This document shows positions 8,501-18,940 of a DNA stretch of 64,000 nt, piece by piece. Under the pieces are notes generated by a model. That model was given only the letters and a program-made list of their open reading frames with translations, was not told the origin of the DNA and made no database searches. Both the position numbers and the translations under genes were made by a program. Every line of letters starts with the position of its first letter. Positions within the stretch are counted from its first letter, which is position 1. The stretch comes from Megascapheus bottae (lineage: Eukaryota; Chordata; Mammalia; Rodentia; Geomyidae), in assembly GCA_024803745.1 (NCBI GenBank), contig JANJXV010000016.1, forward strand, positions 43,654,025 to 43,718,024, given 5' to 3'.

Positions 8501-11500
8501 TCCTCCACTGATATGCCAGTATCTCAGGGCTGCAGGCCTGACTGTGTCGCAGTCCTGCAGGCCTAGGCCAGGGAGAATAGGGCTGCTGCCTTCTTGGGAA
8601 GCCCAGAGTCTTGTAGAGGGCACGTGGAGGGGGAAGCCCCAGGGAGCAAAGGGGAGGGGCCCTGGCTTTCCCCAGCTTATCACAATGCCTCTGGTGTTAG
8701 CAGCAGGACTCTTAAGGAGGGGCTGCGTGTTAGAACCCTTCAGAGATCGCATGACCCCTTTGATAGCATAAAGAGCTTAACAATTTGCTAAATGAGATGC
8801 CTAAAAGTCTACAATTGCCCTGAGAAATTAATGAAAAGCAGCAAGAGACCGGAGGTCAGTCCGCTCGGAGACTCCAGTCCAGCATGTTCTCAGTGGGTAG
8901 TGCTGCAGACCTGAGGGAGAAGTGCGGGCACCCTCCCCAGCCTAGGGCCACCAGCCCAGGGTCGCCTCCGAGGCCTCATGCTCCAGTGACCCAGCAGTGA
9001 CCAGCAGGAAGCCAGGCTGGGAAGGGGCTGGGAGGGGCTAGGCTCCAGAGTTAGTGGCTGCTTTAACGTGCTGATTGCAAGTGAACAGCTCCAAAAGCCT
9101 GTTCTGTAGCCTGTGTGGACCATGGTTTATACAAAATAGTGAGTAATCAGAATCGAGTGTTTGATTTGAATATGCTCTGAGATAAACAAAGCAATCCCTG
9201 GGCCCTACACCCAGCACACAGCCCTCAAGTCCCGCCTGCTTCCTATTTGTGCATCTCTGTCTACTGACCATCTGTACCTTGTTCTTGAGTTCTGACCGCA
9301 AATGCATCAGGTTGCTACAAATTTGAGACAATGATCTTTGTGTTACTTCTGAGCTTGCAACTTCAGGGAAGGCTTTGTGTTGTCTGTATGTGGACTCTGG
9401 GCTCTGTTAGCTTTTAAGGAAAGCTCTGCTTTCAGTAGGACTCAAATGGTTTTCTACAGAGAAATAAAACCTATTTGGGGGCACGTGAGAGAACTGAGGG
9501 TTTCTGTCTTCTCAGGTCTCATGAGTTGCTGCTTCTGCAGCTAATGGCTCTGAAGTGCTGCTTGGAGTGTCTAGCTCCGTCAGTGCTTTGAGTGGAGCTG
9601 CTATCTCCTGCTTCTAATCTCTACCTTCTTCCCCTGGGTAGTTTCCTTCTGGATCACCAGATGTCTTCTTCTAGAAGACCTCAGAGCCAGTCTAGAACTT
9701 GCCTTGTACCACAGAGGGAAATGATGCAGGAAGCAGTAAATAAAGATGAGAACTTTGCACTTTGCTTTCCCCATGTTGTCTGTGAATGTGGCGGGATCAA
9801 AAAAGCCATTGTAGGAAATTCTTTGCAGGATGAAATCTAGATGGCTGGACATGCTGCTCTGGAGATGGCTTCTGAGACAGAGACTTTCCATGGAGGATTG
9901 TTCTCCATGACACAAATGGCCGGGGGACAAAAATGTCTTGGAATGAAGCTATTCTCAAGGCAAAGACAAAACTGGCACAAAATCAATTGATTCTTAGGAC
10001 AACCTTCAGATTATAATGAGGACAAGAAAAACAGTCTGAAACGTATCAATTCTTTATGACAACCTTGAGATGTAAGATGCTACGAAATTGGTTACTCTCT
10101 TGACAGTGAACTTAGACCGGATAACAGCCCTGCTCATCACTCCCACGCCCACTCTCAGCTGAAATGAGAGAGGGAAAGGTCACACGATTAACCCTTTCCT
10201 GTCACAAACCAGCTTTGGAGGGCAGCTTGTACACATCCTTTAAAAATGCCCCCACCGAGGTGGGCTATCTAGGTGTTCATTTCAGATGTTTTGAACTATG
10301 GGGTGAGATTTCCAGTGGTCTGGATTTTCAGCTGCTGGTTTTGTTTCGTGACATGAAGTGAGGATTAACCCGTGCTTATCTTTCGGAGATATTCTAGATC
10401 ACAGATTCAGATCTGGACTTACTGAAGGATATAGCTCCTAAGATTAGAAGCATTGCAGTTGTGATGTGAACTGTGGTTCTAGACATCTCACAAGGGTGAC
10501 AGATGGCAGAAGACATGGAGTATGGAAGGCAAGCACTGCTGCACACTTCTTCTCTGTCTGGGAGAACTCAGCTGTTCTCTAGTCAGGTGTGGAGCGAGAA
10601 GAATCATCAACCTGATGCACTGTCTTTATGGCACTGGAATCCCTGGGCCATGGACGAATGATCCGGACAGGAGCCCGGCAGCTCTGAAATTAAGGCCAAG
10701 AACAATAGGAACACACAGTGCCCTCGTTGTACGTGCTGGAGTTTGGGATTCATCCAGTCACCTGTGCAGAGGTGCAAGTTAGAAAGACCTGACTTTGTGG
10801 TTCCCAGTGGCAGGCCTGAGCCACCTCTCCCTTCTTGCTCACCTGCTGAAGTCCGTCCCCAGCATCACCAAGCTCGGATGACTTCAGGTCTGTTGGCTTT
10901 GCCTGGCTTGTAATAATTATTGAGTGACAGTGACAGTGACTGGGCAGCTTGGCTGGCTTGGCTCAGATGGGAAACTGTGGGGACGAGAACAAGGTGGAGG
11001 CTTTTCCATCTAATGGGACGTGACCTCATCCAGTCTTTCTGCCTGTTTGCTGTCCGGTGGATTGGTAGGTAGGGAGTGAAAAGGGAAGGTTCTAATTTCT
11101 GTCTGCCGAGAATGGGTCAGGTTCTAAATTATTGCCTTCCTTAAGCAGTTGGCTGCCCACTTAAGGTGTAGTATTTTCTGTCAGAGAATTCTGTTCCCCT
11201 CATTTCTCTTGTTGGTATTTTTTCTTTTTGGAGAGCTCTTAGTTGGTCTGTAAGGGATTTGAGTCCAGTCACTCTTACTCTTGCCCTGTTTGAGATGAGC
11301 TGGTGGTAGGAGGTCTGTGTTCAGAAGCCGGGTCGTATCTCAGGCCCTCCTCTGCCATCGCTCTCCTGTGTCACTGGCCTCCATGCTCTGAGTATTTTCA
11401 GTCAAGTTTGAGGTCAGGCCACTGCTGGAGGAGCTACTAGCAGGTTAAGAGCTCTCTATAGAATTGCTTTGAGGTCAACGTGAATTTTGTCATATGACAA

Positions 11501-11751
11501 GTTTGTACAATTCTGTGTTTTATTTGAACAATTTTAAGTGGACCAGGAACCAGGAAATTGGATACGAGGTTGGGGATTTTCAGGTCAGTGTCCTCAGAAG
11601 TGTGGAGGCAGCGGTGGACCAAGTCACAGGTTAAGAGTTTGGTTCAGTTGGGAGGATGTGAGACAGGGAAGGGTAGGGGTTTCTGGTGGGTAGGGTTGGG
11701 AGTGAGAGGGGACTATCAGGAGGTCCAAGAGGAAGGGTTCTGGAGGTATGT
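8501..11751. other. Noncoding single-copy DNA, no gene seen
   Basis: Mixed composition without recognised repeats. A direct repeat of CTGCAGGCCT occurs at about 8530 and 8554. Open frames of up to 109 aa on either strand show no domain. No RNA gene or CpG island was recognised. Confidence 0.5.
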
Positions 11752-11840
11752 GGGAGAGAGAGAGAAGGGGGAAGGGAAAGGAGCAAAGGAAGAGGGAGAG
11801 GGAGAGAAAGAAAGGAGGGGAGAGGGAGAGGAGAGAGAAA
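11752..11840. repeat. (GA)-rich polypurine tract
   Basis: 89 bases that are purine on the plus strand except one C at 11784 (GAGAGAGAGAAGGGGGAAGG and similar). It is followed by a short (CAGA)n run. The overlapping 124-aa frame rich in G/E/R is a low-complexity artefact. Confidence 0.9.
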
Positions 11841-11865
11841 CAGGCAGACAGGCAGACAGACAGGA

Positions 11866-12471
11866 TAGCTTCACCACAGAGCGAAGTCAACGGGAAATTC
11901 TGCAGTCACTCAGGTCTCCTTTCTCAGTCTGAGGTATCTCCAGGGGTTACAGCTTTAGGCTCAGAAGAGCAGCTTCCTCTGAACCCCTATTCTGCTCTCC
12001 TCTCTGTCCTCCCAGAGTGTTCTTACCATTCAGCAGTGCTGTGTCCTTTCCTTCCACAGCACGCCTAGGTGATAACCAGGTCTTCGTGAAGCTCAGGTTT
12101 GCACATTGGTGAAAATGCTCACTAGTGAGTGAACCATTCACCCAAGGCCCCACTGCTGAGTCCTGAGCCTGAGATTTTGCAGTGGCTGCCCTCCCCTGCC
12201 TCCCCTCCTACCCGCTCCGTCTCCTGGGTGGTGTCAAGAGCCTCAGCTACAGCTCAGTGCCACGGCTGACTTAATCCTTGCTACACTACACACACATAGA
12301 TGGTAACGACTCCATTTAAAACTCTTACAAGGACTTTCAGTTTGTTCCATTCAGAATTTATTTGTAAAATATTAAATAATAATGCAAACAGTGTTTTCCT
12401 GTGGCTGTGTGTCTGTTTCTTCTTTGTTTATGTTTTTAGGGGACATCTACACAGAATCATGTCACACACAC
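11866..12471. other. Noncoding DNA, no gene seen
   Basis: No coding signature, RNA gene or interspersed repeat recognised. Confidence 0.5.
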
Positions 12472-12509
12472 TAACTCTCTCTCTCTCTCTCTCACTCTCT
12501 CATGCGTGT

Positions 12510-12545
<36 letters not shown>
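12472..12545. repeat. (CT)n-(CA)n compound microsatellite
   Basis: A CT run (to about 12500) is followed by CATGCGTGTGCG and a CA run to 12543. From 12501 to 12545 purine and pyrimidine alternate without a break. Confidence 0.95.
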
Positions 12546-12546
<1 letters not shown>

Positions 12547-12710
12547 ACGCCTTCAGTCAGTCAAACAATTCATTAGTTTAAAAATCTCTGGTTGGTGAGG
12601 GGTTGACCATGTAGTTATTTGTACATTTGTCTGTGGATATGTTGGAAACATGCTAGGAAAGCTCTCTTGGATGAGATGATGAGATAGCACACTAGCTTTA
12701 CAGCTGGTCG

Positions 12711-13167
12711 CAGCTCAGGGTGGACAGGTCATCCCAGGGTAGAGAGGTCATCCCAGGGTGGAGAGGTCAGCTCAGGGTGGAGAGGTCATCCCAGGGTGGA
12801 GAGGTCAGCTCAGGGTGGAGAGGTCATCCCAGGGTGGAGAGGTCAGCTCAGGGTGGAGAGGTCAGTTCAGGGTGGAGAGGTCAGCTCAGGGTGGAGAGGT
12901 CATCCCAGGGTGGAGAGGTCATCCCAGGGTGGAGAGGTCAGCTCAGGGTGGAGAGGTCAGCTCAGGGTGGAGAGGTCATCCCAGGGTGGAGAGGTCATCC
13001 CAGGGTGGAGAGGTCAGCTCAGGGTGGAGAGGTCAGTTCAGGGTGGAAAGGTCAGCTCAGGGTGGAGAGGTCAGCTCAGGGTGGAGAGGTCATCCCAGGG
13101 TGGAGAGGTCAGCTCAGGGTGGAGAGGTCATCCCAGGGTGGAGAGGTCATCCCAGGGTGGAGAGGTC
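12711..13167. repeat. 19-bp minisatellite, 23 full units
   Basis: From 12721 to 13157 there are exactly 23 head-to-tail 19-bp units (TGGAGAGGTCA then TCCC, GCTC or GTTC, then AGGG) with no indel, flanked by partial units on both sides. Two main unit types alternate: A (TCCC) and B (GCTC), with B' (GTTC) twice. Units 1, 2 and 18 also carry single substitutions (GGAC, TAGA, GGAAA). Since 19 = 1 mod 3, three units make 57 bp, and the array reads open in all three plus frames as a 19-residue repeat. This explains the 139-209 aa frames; there is no evidence of a gene. Confidence 0.97.
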
Positions 13168-13822
13168 CTGTGTCGTTTGCATGCTGATCACGCCGGCATT
13201 CTTATTTCTTCTTGAGATCTCTAATCCAGGGGAAGAGTCAGTCTGGAGAGCAACCAGAAAATGGTCCAGAGTTTTCCCTGTGTTGAGGGGCTACTGGCTT
13301 GGAAACTGCCTGGCACGTAGCAAGTTGTCATGTCTGCCTCCAGTGGGGCTCACGGCAGTGATGTGCTCTCAAGGTGGCCTTCGCTAAAGCTCGGAGCCAC
13401 GTCCAGTGTAACCCCTTGTACGCAGGTTGTACTCCACGAACTGGTAAGAAATCACAGGCCCACACCTGGTCTGCTGGGTCTGAGTGGACAGAGGCTGTGT
13501 GTTTTGGGTGTGTTTGAATAATTCTCTTGACTGTTTAATGAGATCAACCAGAGAACTTGTGTTTCATCTCACCGTGGTCCTGTGCTGAGTACTGTGCTTT
13601 GAACATAGTAACTTCGGAATGAATCCATTCATTGGATTCGATCCATTAACGTAGGAAAAAACAAATGCACTTGCTCCCATCATTTCCAAATTTGAGGAGG
13701 AAGGAAAAGCCGAGTTTTGTCTCTTCTCTGCCTGGAATTCCTCTTCCTTTAGTTGTAGGGAAAATTTCATTCAGTTGTTATTCATGAAAAGTCTTCCATT
13801 GTCCAAATAGACTGAAGACAAA
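13168..13822. other. Noncoding DNA, no gene seen
   Basis: The open frame leaving the minisatellite continues to about 13387 but has no recognisable domain. No repeat or RNA gene seen. Confidence 0.5.
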
Positions 13823-13907
13823 GAAGGAAAGGAAAAAGGAAGAGGAGGAGAAGCAGGAGGAAGAAGTCAGGGACGATGAAGGGAGGAGGACGGGGAGAAG
13901 AAGAAAA
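13823..13907. repeat. Purine-rich (GGA/GAA) low-complexity tract
   Basis: Mostly A and G (GGAAAGGAAAAAGGAAGAGG and similar) with a few pyrimidine interruptions. Low complexity only. Confidence 0.8.
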
Positions 13908-15148
13908 GTGACTGTCTTTCAGTGGTTCAGGATGATCTGAACCAACTCAACCAGGCCATCTGCACTGAGACACACCGGGCGAGAAGAGAGGTGAGTCTGA
14001 AGGCTTGCAGGCAGCAGGGCTGTGTGGGGATTGCAGTGAATGGTGACACCTGGAGGTGAAGAGGACACCTGACCGTTGGGAGTGACGACAACGTCCTGCG
14101 GCTTCTCATCTGACGGATGGGACACGACTCTAGGCACTGTCCTGAAAGGATCAGGCAGCTCTGTATGCTAGGCCCACAACCATGTGTGCATTGTTTTTTA
14201 AATTTTACCCTATTAAGAATAGGATTATAGTACTTAATCAACTTGAGCGGGGCAAATAATCAATGAAGATCCCAGTGTGAAATTGTACAGGCCCACCCTT
14301 TGTGAAATGCCGTGACAAAATCTCCAAAACTCCTCTAGTCTGCAAGTGAAGTTATTCACCAGAGATGGAATGTAAGTGGGGGTCCTTGACTTGGTGACAA
14401 ATGTCACTCCTGAGTTTATACAGCCCAATCCTGCATTTACCCAGGTGATATATAAGAAAGAAGAGCAATGTAAAGAAACTTGTTTTAAACCCTTCTGTTA
14501 GTAAAGCTGCCATTTCCCAGCCTGGGTGAACTCTCCTCTGAGGAGGGGATGGGAGGCCAGGCACATCTCCTTTTCTCCATCCCACGAGCTCCCTCCTCTA
14601 CTCGACAGATCATGTCAGAGGTGCACTTATTCCTCACCAACAGTGTTCCCCACAGCAAATACTCACAAAACAATTAGGGAAAGTTTAGGCTAGTGTTTGC
14701 TTTGAATGGCATCTAGTCAGTGCAAGGTATCTGTGCCAGCCTCCCTCTCCATAGTTAAAGTAGGATTTATGAATTCTGGTCCTAACTCTCAGGGCCACAG
14801 TGCACTCTGGGAAATAGGATGGTTTCACTCCCCCCCCCCCGCATGAATGGAGTGATCAAATGCGATCCTTTCTTTGAATTTTAAGTACATTTTTTTCCTT
14901 AAGGAAAAAAGCAATCCCTAGTTATAATCGCTGTGGACTGCTAAGCCTTGCTGACGTGCTTCTGAGATATGCTAGGAGCTGTTCTGGTGGCAGGGAACAA
15001 GGGCTGCTGAGCCTTCAGCCCTCTGTGAAGGAGGCCTTCTCTGAAGGGGAGGGGGTAATGAGACAATGGGCCTGATTTGGAGTGGACCAGATAGCCGCCA
15101 GCAGCCAGGGTGGATGGCACGAGATTGTAGCCAGAAAATAGGAGGGAG
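13908..15148. other. Noncoding DNA with an 11-C run
   Basis: No gene recognised. A homopolymer of 11 C lies at 14830-14840, a likely length-variable or sequencing-sensitive site. Confidence 0.5.
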
Positions 15149-15349
15149 GGCCCGGAGTTGGGCCTAGTGGTAGAGTGCTAGCCTAGCATGCAGGAAGACC
15201 TGGGTTTGATTCCTCGGTTCCACGTACATAGAAAAGCCATAAGTGGTGCTGTGGGTCAAGTGGTAGAGCTTTATCCTTGAGAAAGTCAAGGACAGAGCTC
15301 AGGCCCTGAGCTCAAGCCCAGGACTGGAAAATAAAAAGCCAACAAATAA
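15149..15349 (+). mobile_element. Dimeric ID-like SINE (IDL-Geo type), sense, near full length
   Basis: Unit 1: TTGGGCCTAGTGGTAGAGTG, CTAGCCTAGCATGCAGGAAG and GGGTTTGATTCCTCGGTTCC (A and B box-like tRNA landmarks). Linker: GAAAAGCCATAAGTGGTGCTG. Unit 2: GGTCAAGTGGTAGAGC, CTTGAGAAAGTCAAGGAC and CCCTGAGCTCAAGCCC, ending GGACTGGAAAATAAAAAG. It is the clearest sense copy of the tRNA-tRNA dimer here. Confidence 0.85.
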
Positions 15350-17029
15350 ACAGGAGGCAGGTCCTAAAGGTTAGATGGCCCGTTTTCTGTGAGATGTGAA
15401 CGACCCAGATGGGTGATGGATTGCCCTGAGGCACCCGTGTGGCTGGGCACACTCACTGGATGCACAGAGCTCACTCTTCCTGCTGGGGCTCAGCTCCTCC
15501 TCACCCCCAGACCCCGTGGCTCCTGGAACTAGCTGTCCACACCGTGCCACCCGCTCAGAGGCCTACAGGACAGGAAAACTCTGGTGAGGAGGTCATTCGC
15601 AGGCCCAGGGAGTCTGGGTGGTCCTCAGAAGGGGAGAGGTTACCAGGTTGTGTCTTCCTCATCCTGACCTGGAGAACAAAGGCCTTGGGTGTCACAGATG
15701 CAGGACCAGTGGCTGGTGGGGGTGTGGCTGCCTGTTGCAGGACACATGAAGTCACTGGAGCAAGGCCCAGGGCATGCCAGGTACAGGGGTGTGCTCATGG
15801 CTGCCCCAGTGGCTGGACCAGGCTTCTCATGGATGAGAAGAAAGGAGCCAGGGTGAGTGCCCGGAAATGCTGAGCTGTGGCTCCCCATGCAGGCCTCTTG
15901 ACTGTCTCTCCACACAGCAGCCAGGCCTCCTTGGTGGTCTGTCAGCAAGGACCAAGTTGGAATACGCAGTGGCCATTTTTGATACTGCAGATGTTTAGGC
16001 CATTTTATTTTCTTTTATTTTTCCAGCTCTCTATTACCCAGCCATCTGTTGACTTTCTAGGAAGTTGAAGGAATGAATGCTAACATTTCTCTAGCTCTGT
16101 CTTTTGCCCCCAGTCCAGGACTGTGCCGTGGTCATGGTCCTGGGGCCCGTGGGGTCTGTGTAGACGGTTATAGACTCCTGTCAGCCCTCTTTGCACAGGC
16201 TTGGGGCCTTGGTTTCTGTGCTGCCTTTTCAGAAGCTGGGTCCCATCTCCAGGAGCCTCCTGCCCAGCTTTGATCCTGGAAGGCTTTGATTTCCCAGGCC
16301 AGCTCAGCTTGTCTGGTAAGTAACTGAATGAGTGAGAGACCGTGAGAATGGAAGCTATTTCTTATAACCTATTGGAGTCCAGTGCCACACCCCTCTTGCC
16401 ACTGGCACAATGTCCGTCAGAACTGAGGAGGGGCCACACGGCAGCCTCTGGGAGTGGGGTGCAGCTGCCATGGTCTGGATGGTACCCCCTGCTGTGCGGG
16501 CACAGAGGCCAGCGTGAGGCGCTGGACTGCGCTGTGGGTGCGTGAGTGCACACAGACTCACAATTGCTCTTCTGCGAGATGTTCCGTGCATGCGAGCCTT
16601 GAGATGACAGGACACAACCAATGAAGTAAAACACAAGTAGAGAAATAAAGTAGACAGCACTATCTTTTAGACTGGATATGCATCATTAATTCCTTTTCCC
16701 CCTTTTACAATCTGCCTGTAGGACTTTGCTGCGCAGGAGACGCGAGGGCTGAGGCCCCAGGCTTGTGGAGATTGCTCTGTGGACGTGTCCCTTCCTTACT
16801 GCAGAGGGCCAGAGCCTGGCCTGGCCTGGGCCCTGAGCTGCGGGCTTTCCTGACACAGTCAGGAGGCTGTGCCAAAGACCCCGAAAGCTCGGTGAGGACG
16901 ACCGTGTCAGCACGGATCTGAGGGAGAACCGAGCTCATTTTCACTTTTGACCCAAGAAGGACGGGTTCCCGGATTTTCCCACGCGAAAGGCTCATGCACT
17001 AATTAGCGCCGTCTCAGGCCCTCAGCCTC
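15350..17029. other. GC-rich noncoding DNA, no gene seen
   Basis: Overlapping long frames on both strands (up to 144 aa at 15439-15873) without domains, typical of stop-poor GC-rich DNA. No CpG clustering strong enough for a CpG island. Confidence 0.5.
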
Positions 17030-17235
17030 AGCTCTGAAAGTCACCAGTGCAAAGTGAGGACCCAGAAACTTGGCAATATAAATCCAAAGGAAATCCAAAC
17101 AGATTTCAAATTAATCAGCTTATGAATCCAATTTTCTAGCTATAATAAGACTCTGTATTTACATGACACTTTTTTCTATTATCGTTCTTACAGCTAATAA
17201 TGCTGGGATCAATATTGATTAAATATCACTCAGCA
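17030..17235. promoter_or_regulatory. AT-rich single-copy block, candidate conserved element
   Basis: A repeat-free AT-rich island (TTCAAATTAATCAGCTTATG, CAGCTAATAATGCTGGG, AATATTGATTAAATATC) between GC-rich flanks. It resembles distal regulatory DNA. This is inference from composition only. Confidence 0.2.
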
Positions 17236-17437
17236 TACAACAAAGGCATGGTTACTACCGTCAAGAGGGACGCGTTCTGACTCTCATTAATTCCCAAGCA
17301 TCTCTTCAGAAAGCGTCTATGTGTGTTTGGGGTCATGCCTGCTCCATTCACAGGCCCCCCAGTCTTTGCCAGGACTCGATCCACACGTGCTCTGGGTTGT
17401 GTACTCATCTCCATGGACTCAGGGTCGTCAGCTGATG

Positions 17438-17481
17438 GTCGAACTAAGGTGTGACTGCAGTCGAACTAAGGTGTGACTGCA
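17438..17481. repeat. 22-bp perfect tandem duplication
   Basis: Two identical adjacent copies of a 22-mer starting GTCGAACTAAGG and ending GACTGCA (17438-17459 and 17460-17481). Confidence 0.95.
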
Positions 17482-18655
17482 CTGTGTGACGGGCTCTGTC
17501 TTCACTAATGTCGTGGTGATCCTTGATAGAATGGCCAGGCTGGGGGCCGGGGCAAAGCAGGGAGTAGAAAGTGTTGGGAGGAAGCAGGCGGGCAGGTAAG
17601 CGGGGCAGACGAGCCCTGGAAAGATGCTCCGTTACCCTTGCTCGGCTTCCTGGTCCCCGTGAGATGGCAACCCTGCTCTGCCTCCTGCTCCAGCTGTGAC
17701 GTCTGGCCTTCTCACGGCCAAGAAACAACAAACCCAGCTGGCCACGGATGGAAGCCATGCGTCTAAACAGTTCCTTCATCCTGGAGGCTGTAGTCTTCAG
17801 TATTCTGTCACCGTGATGGGAAGCTAACAGCACAGTGTACACGGATAGAAGTCGTCTCCCTTTGGTGTTTGTGTCTGCTCGTCACCCTATCAGGTCCTCC
17901 CACAGTCGTCTCTCTTGCCCTGGCCTACCCTGGTGCTGTAAGGCCGTGTTTCCTGGGCGTGCAGGTCTCTGGGACGCGTGCCCTGTGCCTGTCTCACCAG
18001 TGAGTCTTGGCCTGTTCAGGCCTGGTTGTGGGTTCCTGGAGGTCAGCGCTCCAATCTCCTCGAACGGTGGGTTGATGAGAACACCATACAGGGAGCGTGG
18101 CCTCCGCCTGTGGTAAGGTCTAGTCTGATCTCGGTTCTCTTTCCTCAGGTATCCCTTGGTTCACATGACCCTTCACATAGTCACCGTGGTACCAGGATTG
18201 AGTCCAGGGCCAACTTGCTCCCCTGAGACATGCCTCAACCTCACTGCCCCCTTGTGGTCTTGGCTTCAAAGAAAAAAGGGACAGAGGCCGCACAGCTCTG
18301 ACCTGTGTCCTCTGGTGAATGGAATTAAGTCTCCGTCCCAGATACCCTTCTGCCCCGGTTTTGGTGCTGGAGACGGAGGTCTCTGTAGTGTCGCTAGGCC
18401 CCAAGGCTGTTGTTCTGGCTGTCGTGCATGCTTTCTTCCCACTTGCCCAGGGAGCGGCTTTCCCTTCCTCACCAGGTTCCTCAGGGCCAGGTTCCTGCGC
18501 CTCAGAGACCCGCAGAGGGTTTGGTTGTAGTTCCAAACAGAGTCTGTGTCCTGAGCCAGCAGTTTCAGGGCTCTAACTGCCTAGGTCTCTCCCATGAAGA
18601 CCAGGATGGTGGGCAAGCTGACCAAGAGACTGTCAGGCATGGTTAAGCACTCTGC
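17482..18655. other. GC-rich noncoding DNA, no gene seen
   Basis: Several overlapping frames of 80-140 aa on both strands without domains. No repeat or RNA gene recognised. Confidence 0.5.
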
Positions 18656-18940
18656 AGCCACACACACCACACATGCATGCACGCACACACATGACATACA
18701 CATGACATACACATGCATGCATGCACGCACACCCCCACCCCCACATGAACGCACACACACTCACACTCATATGCACACACATGCATGCACCCACACACAC
18801 GACATATACCCCCACATGCACACGTGCACACATAGGCATGCACACACACACTCCCACACTCACACATGCACACACACAGGCATGCACACTCACAAACGCA
18901 CCCGCACACAGACACACACTCACGCACGTGCACACAGTAG
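18656..18940. repeat. Degenerate (CA)n / CATGCA-rich low-complexity block
   Basis: About 280 bp of CACACA interspersed with ATGCATGC, ACATGCAC and CCCCCACC. It produces His/Thr-rich frames on the plus strand and Cys/Val-rich frames on the minus strand (up to 157 aa), all low-complexity artefacts. Confidence 0.9.

Noticed and set aside
12720..13387. Three long plus-strand frames (139-209 aa)
   Set aside because: They arise from the 19-bp minisatellite, which lacks stops in every plus frame; no gene structure around it.
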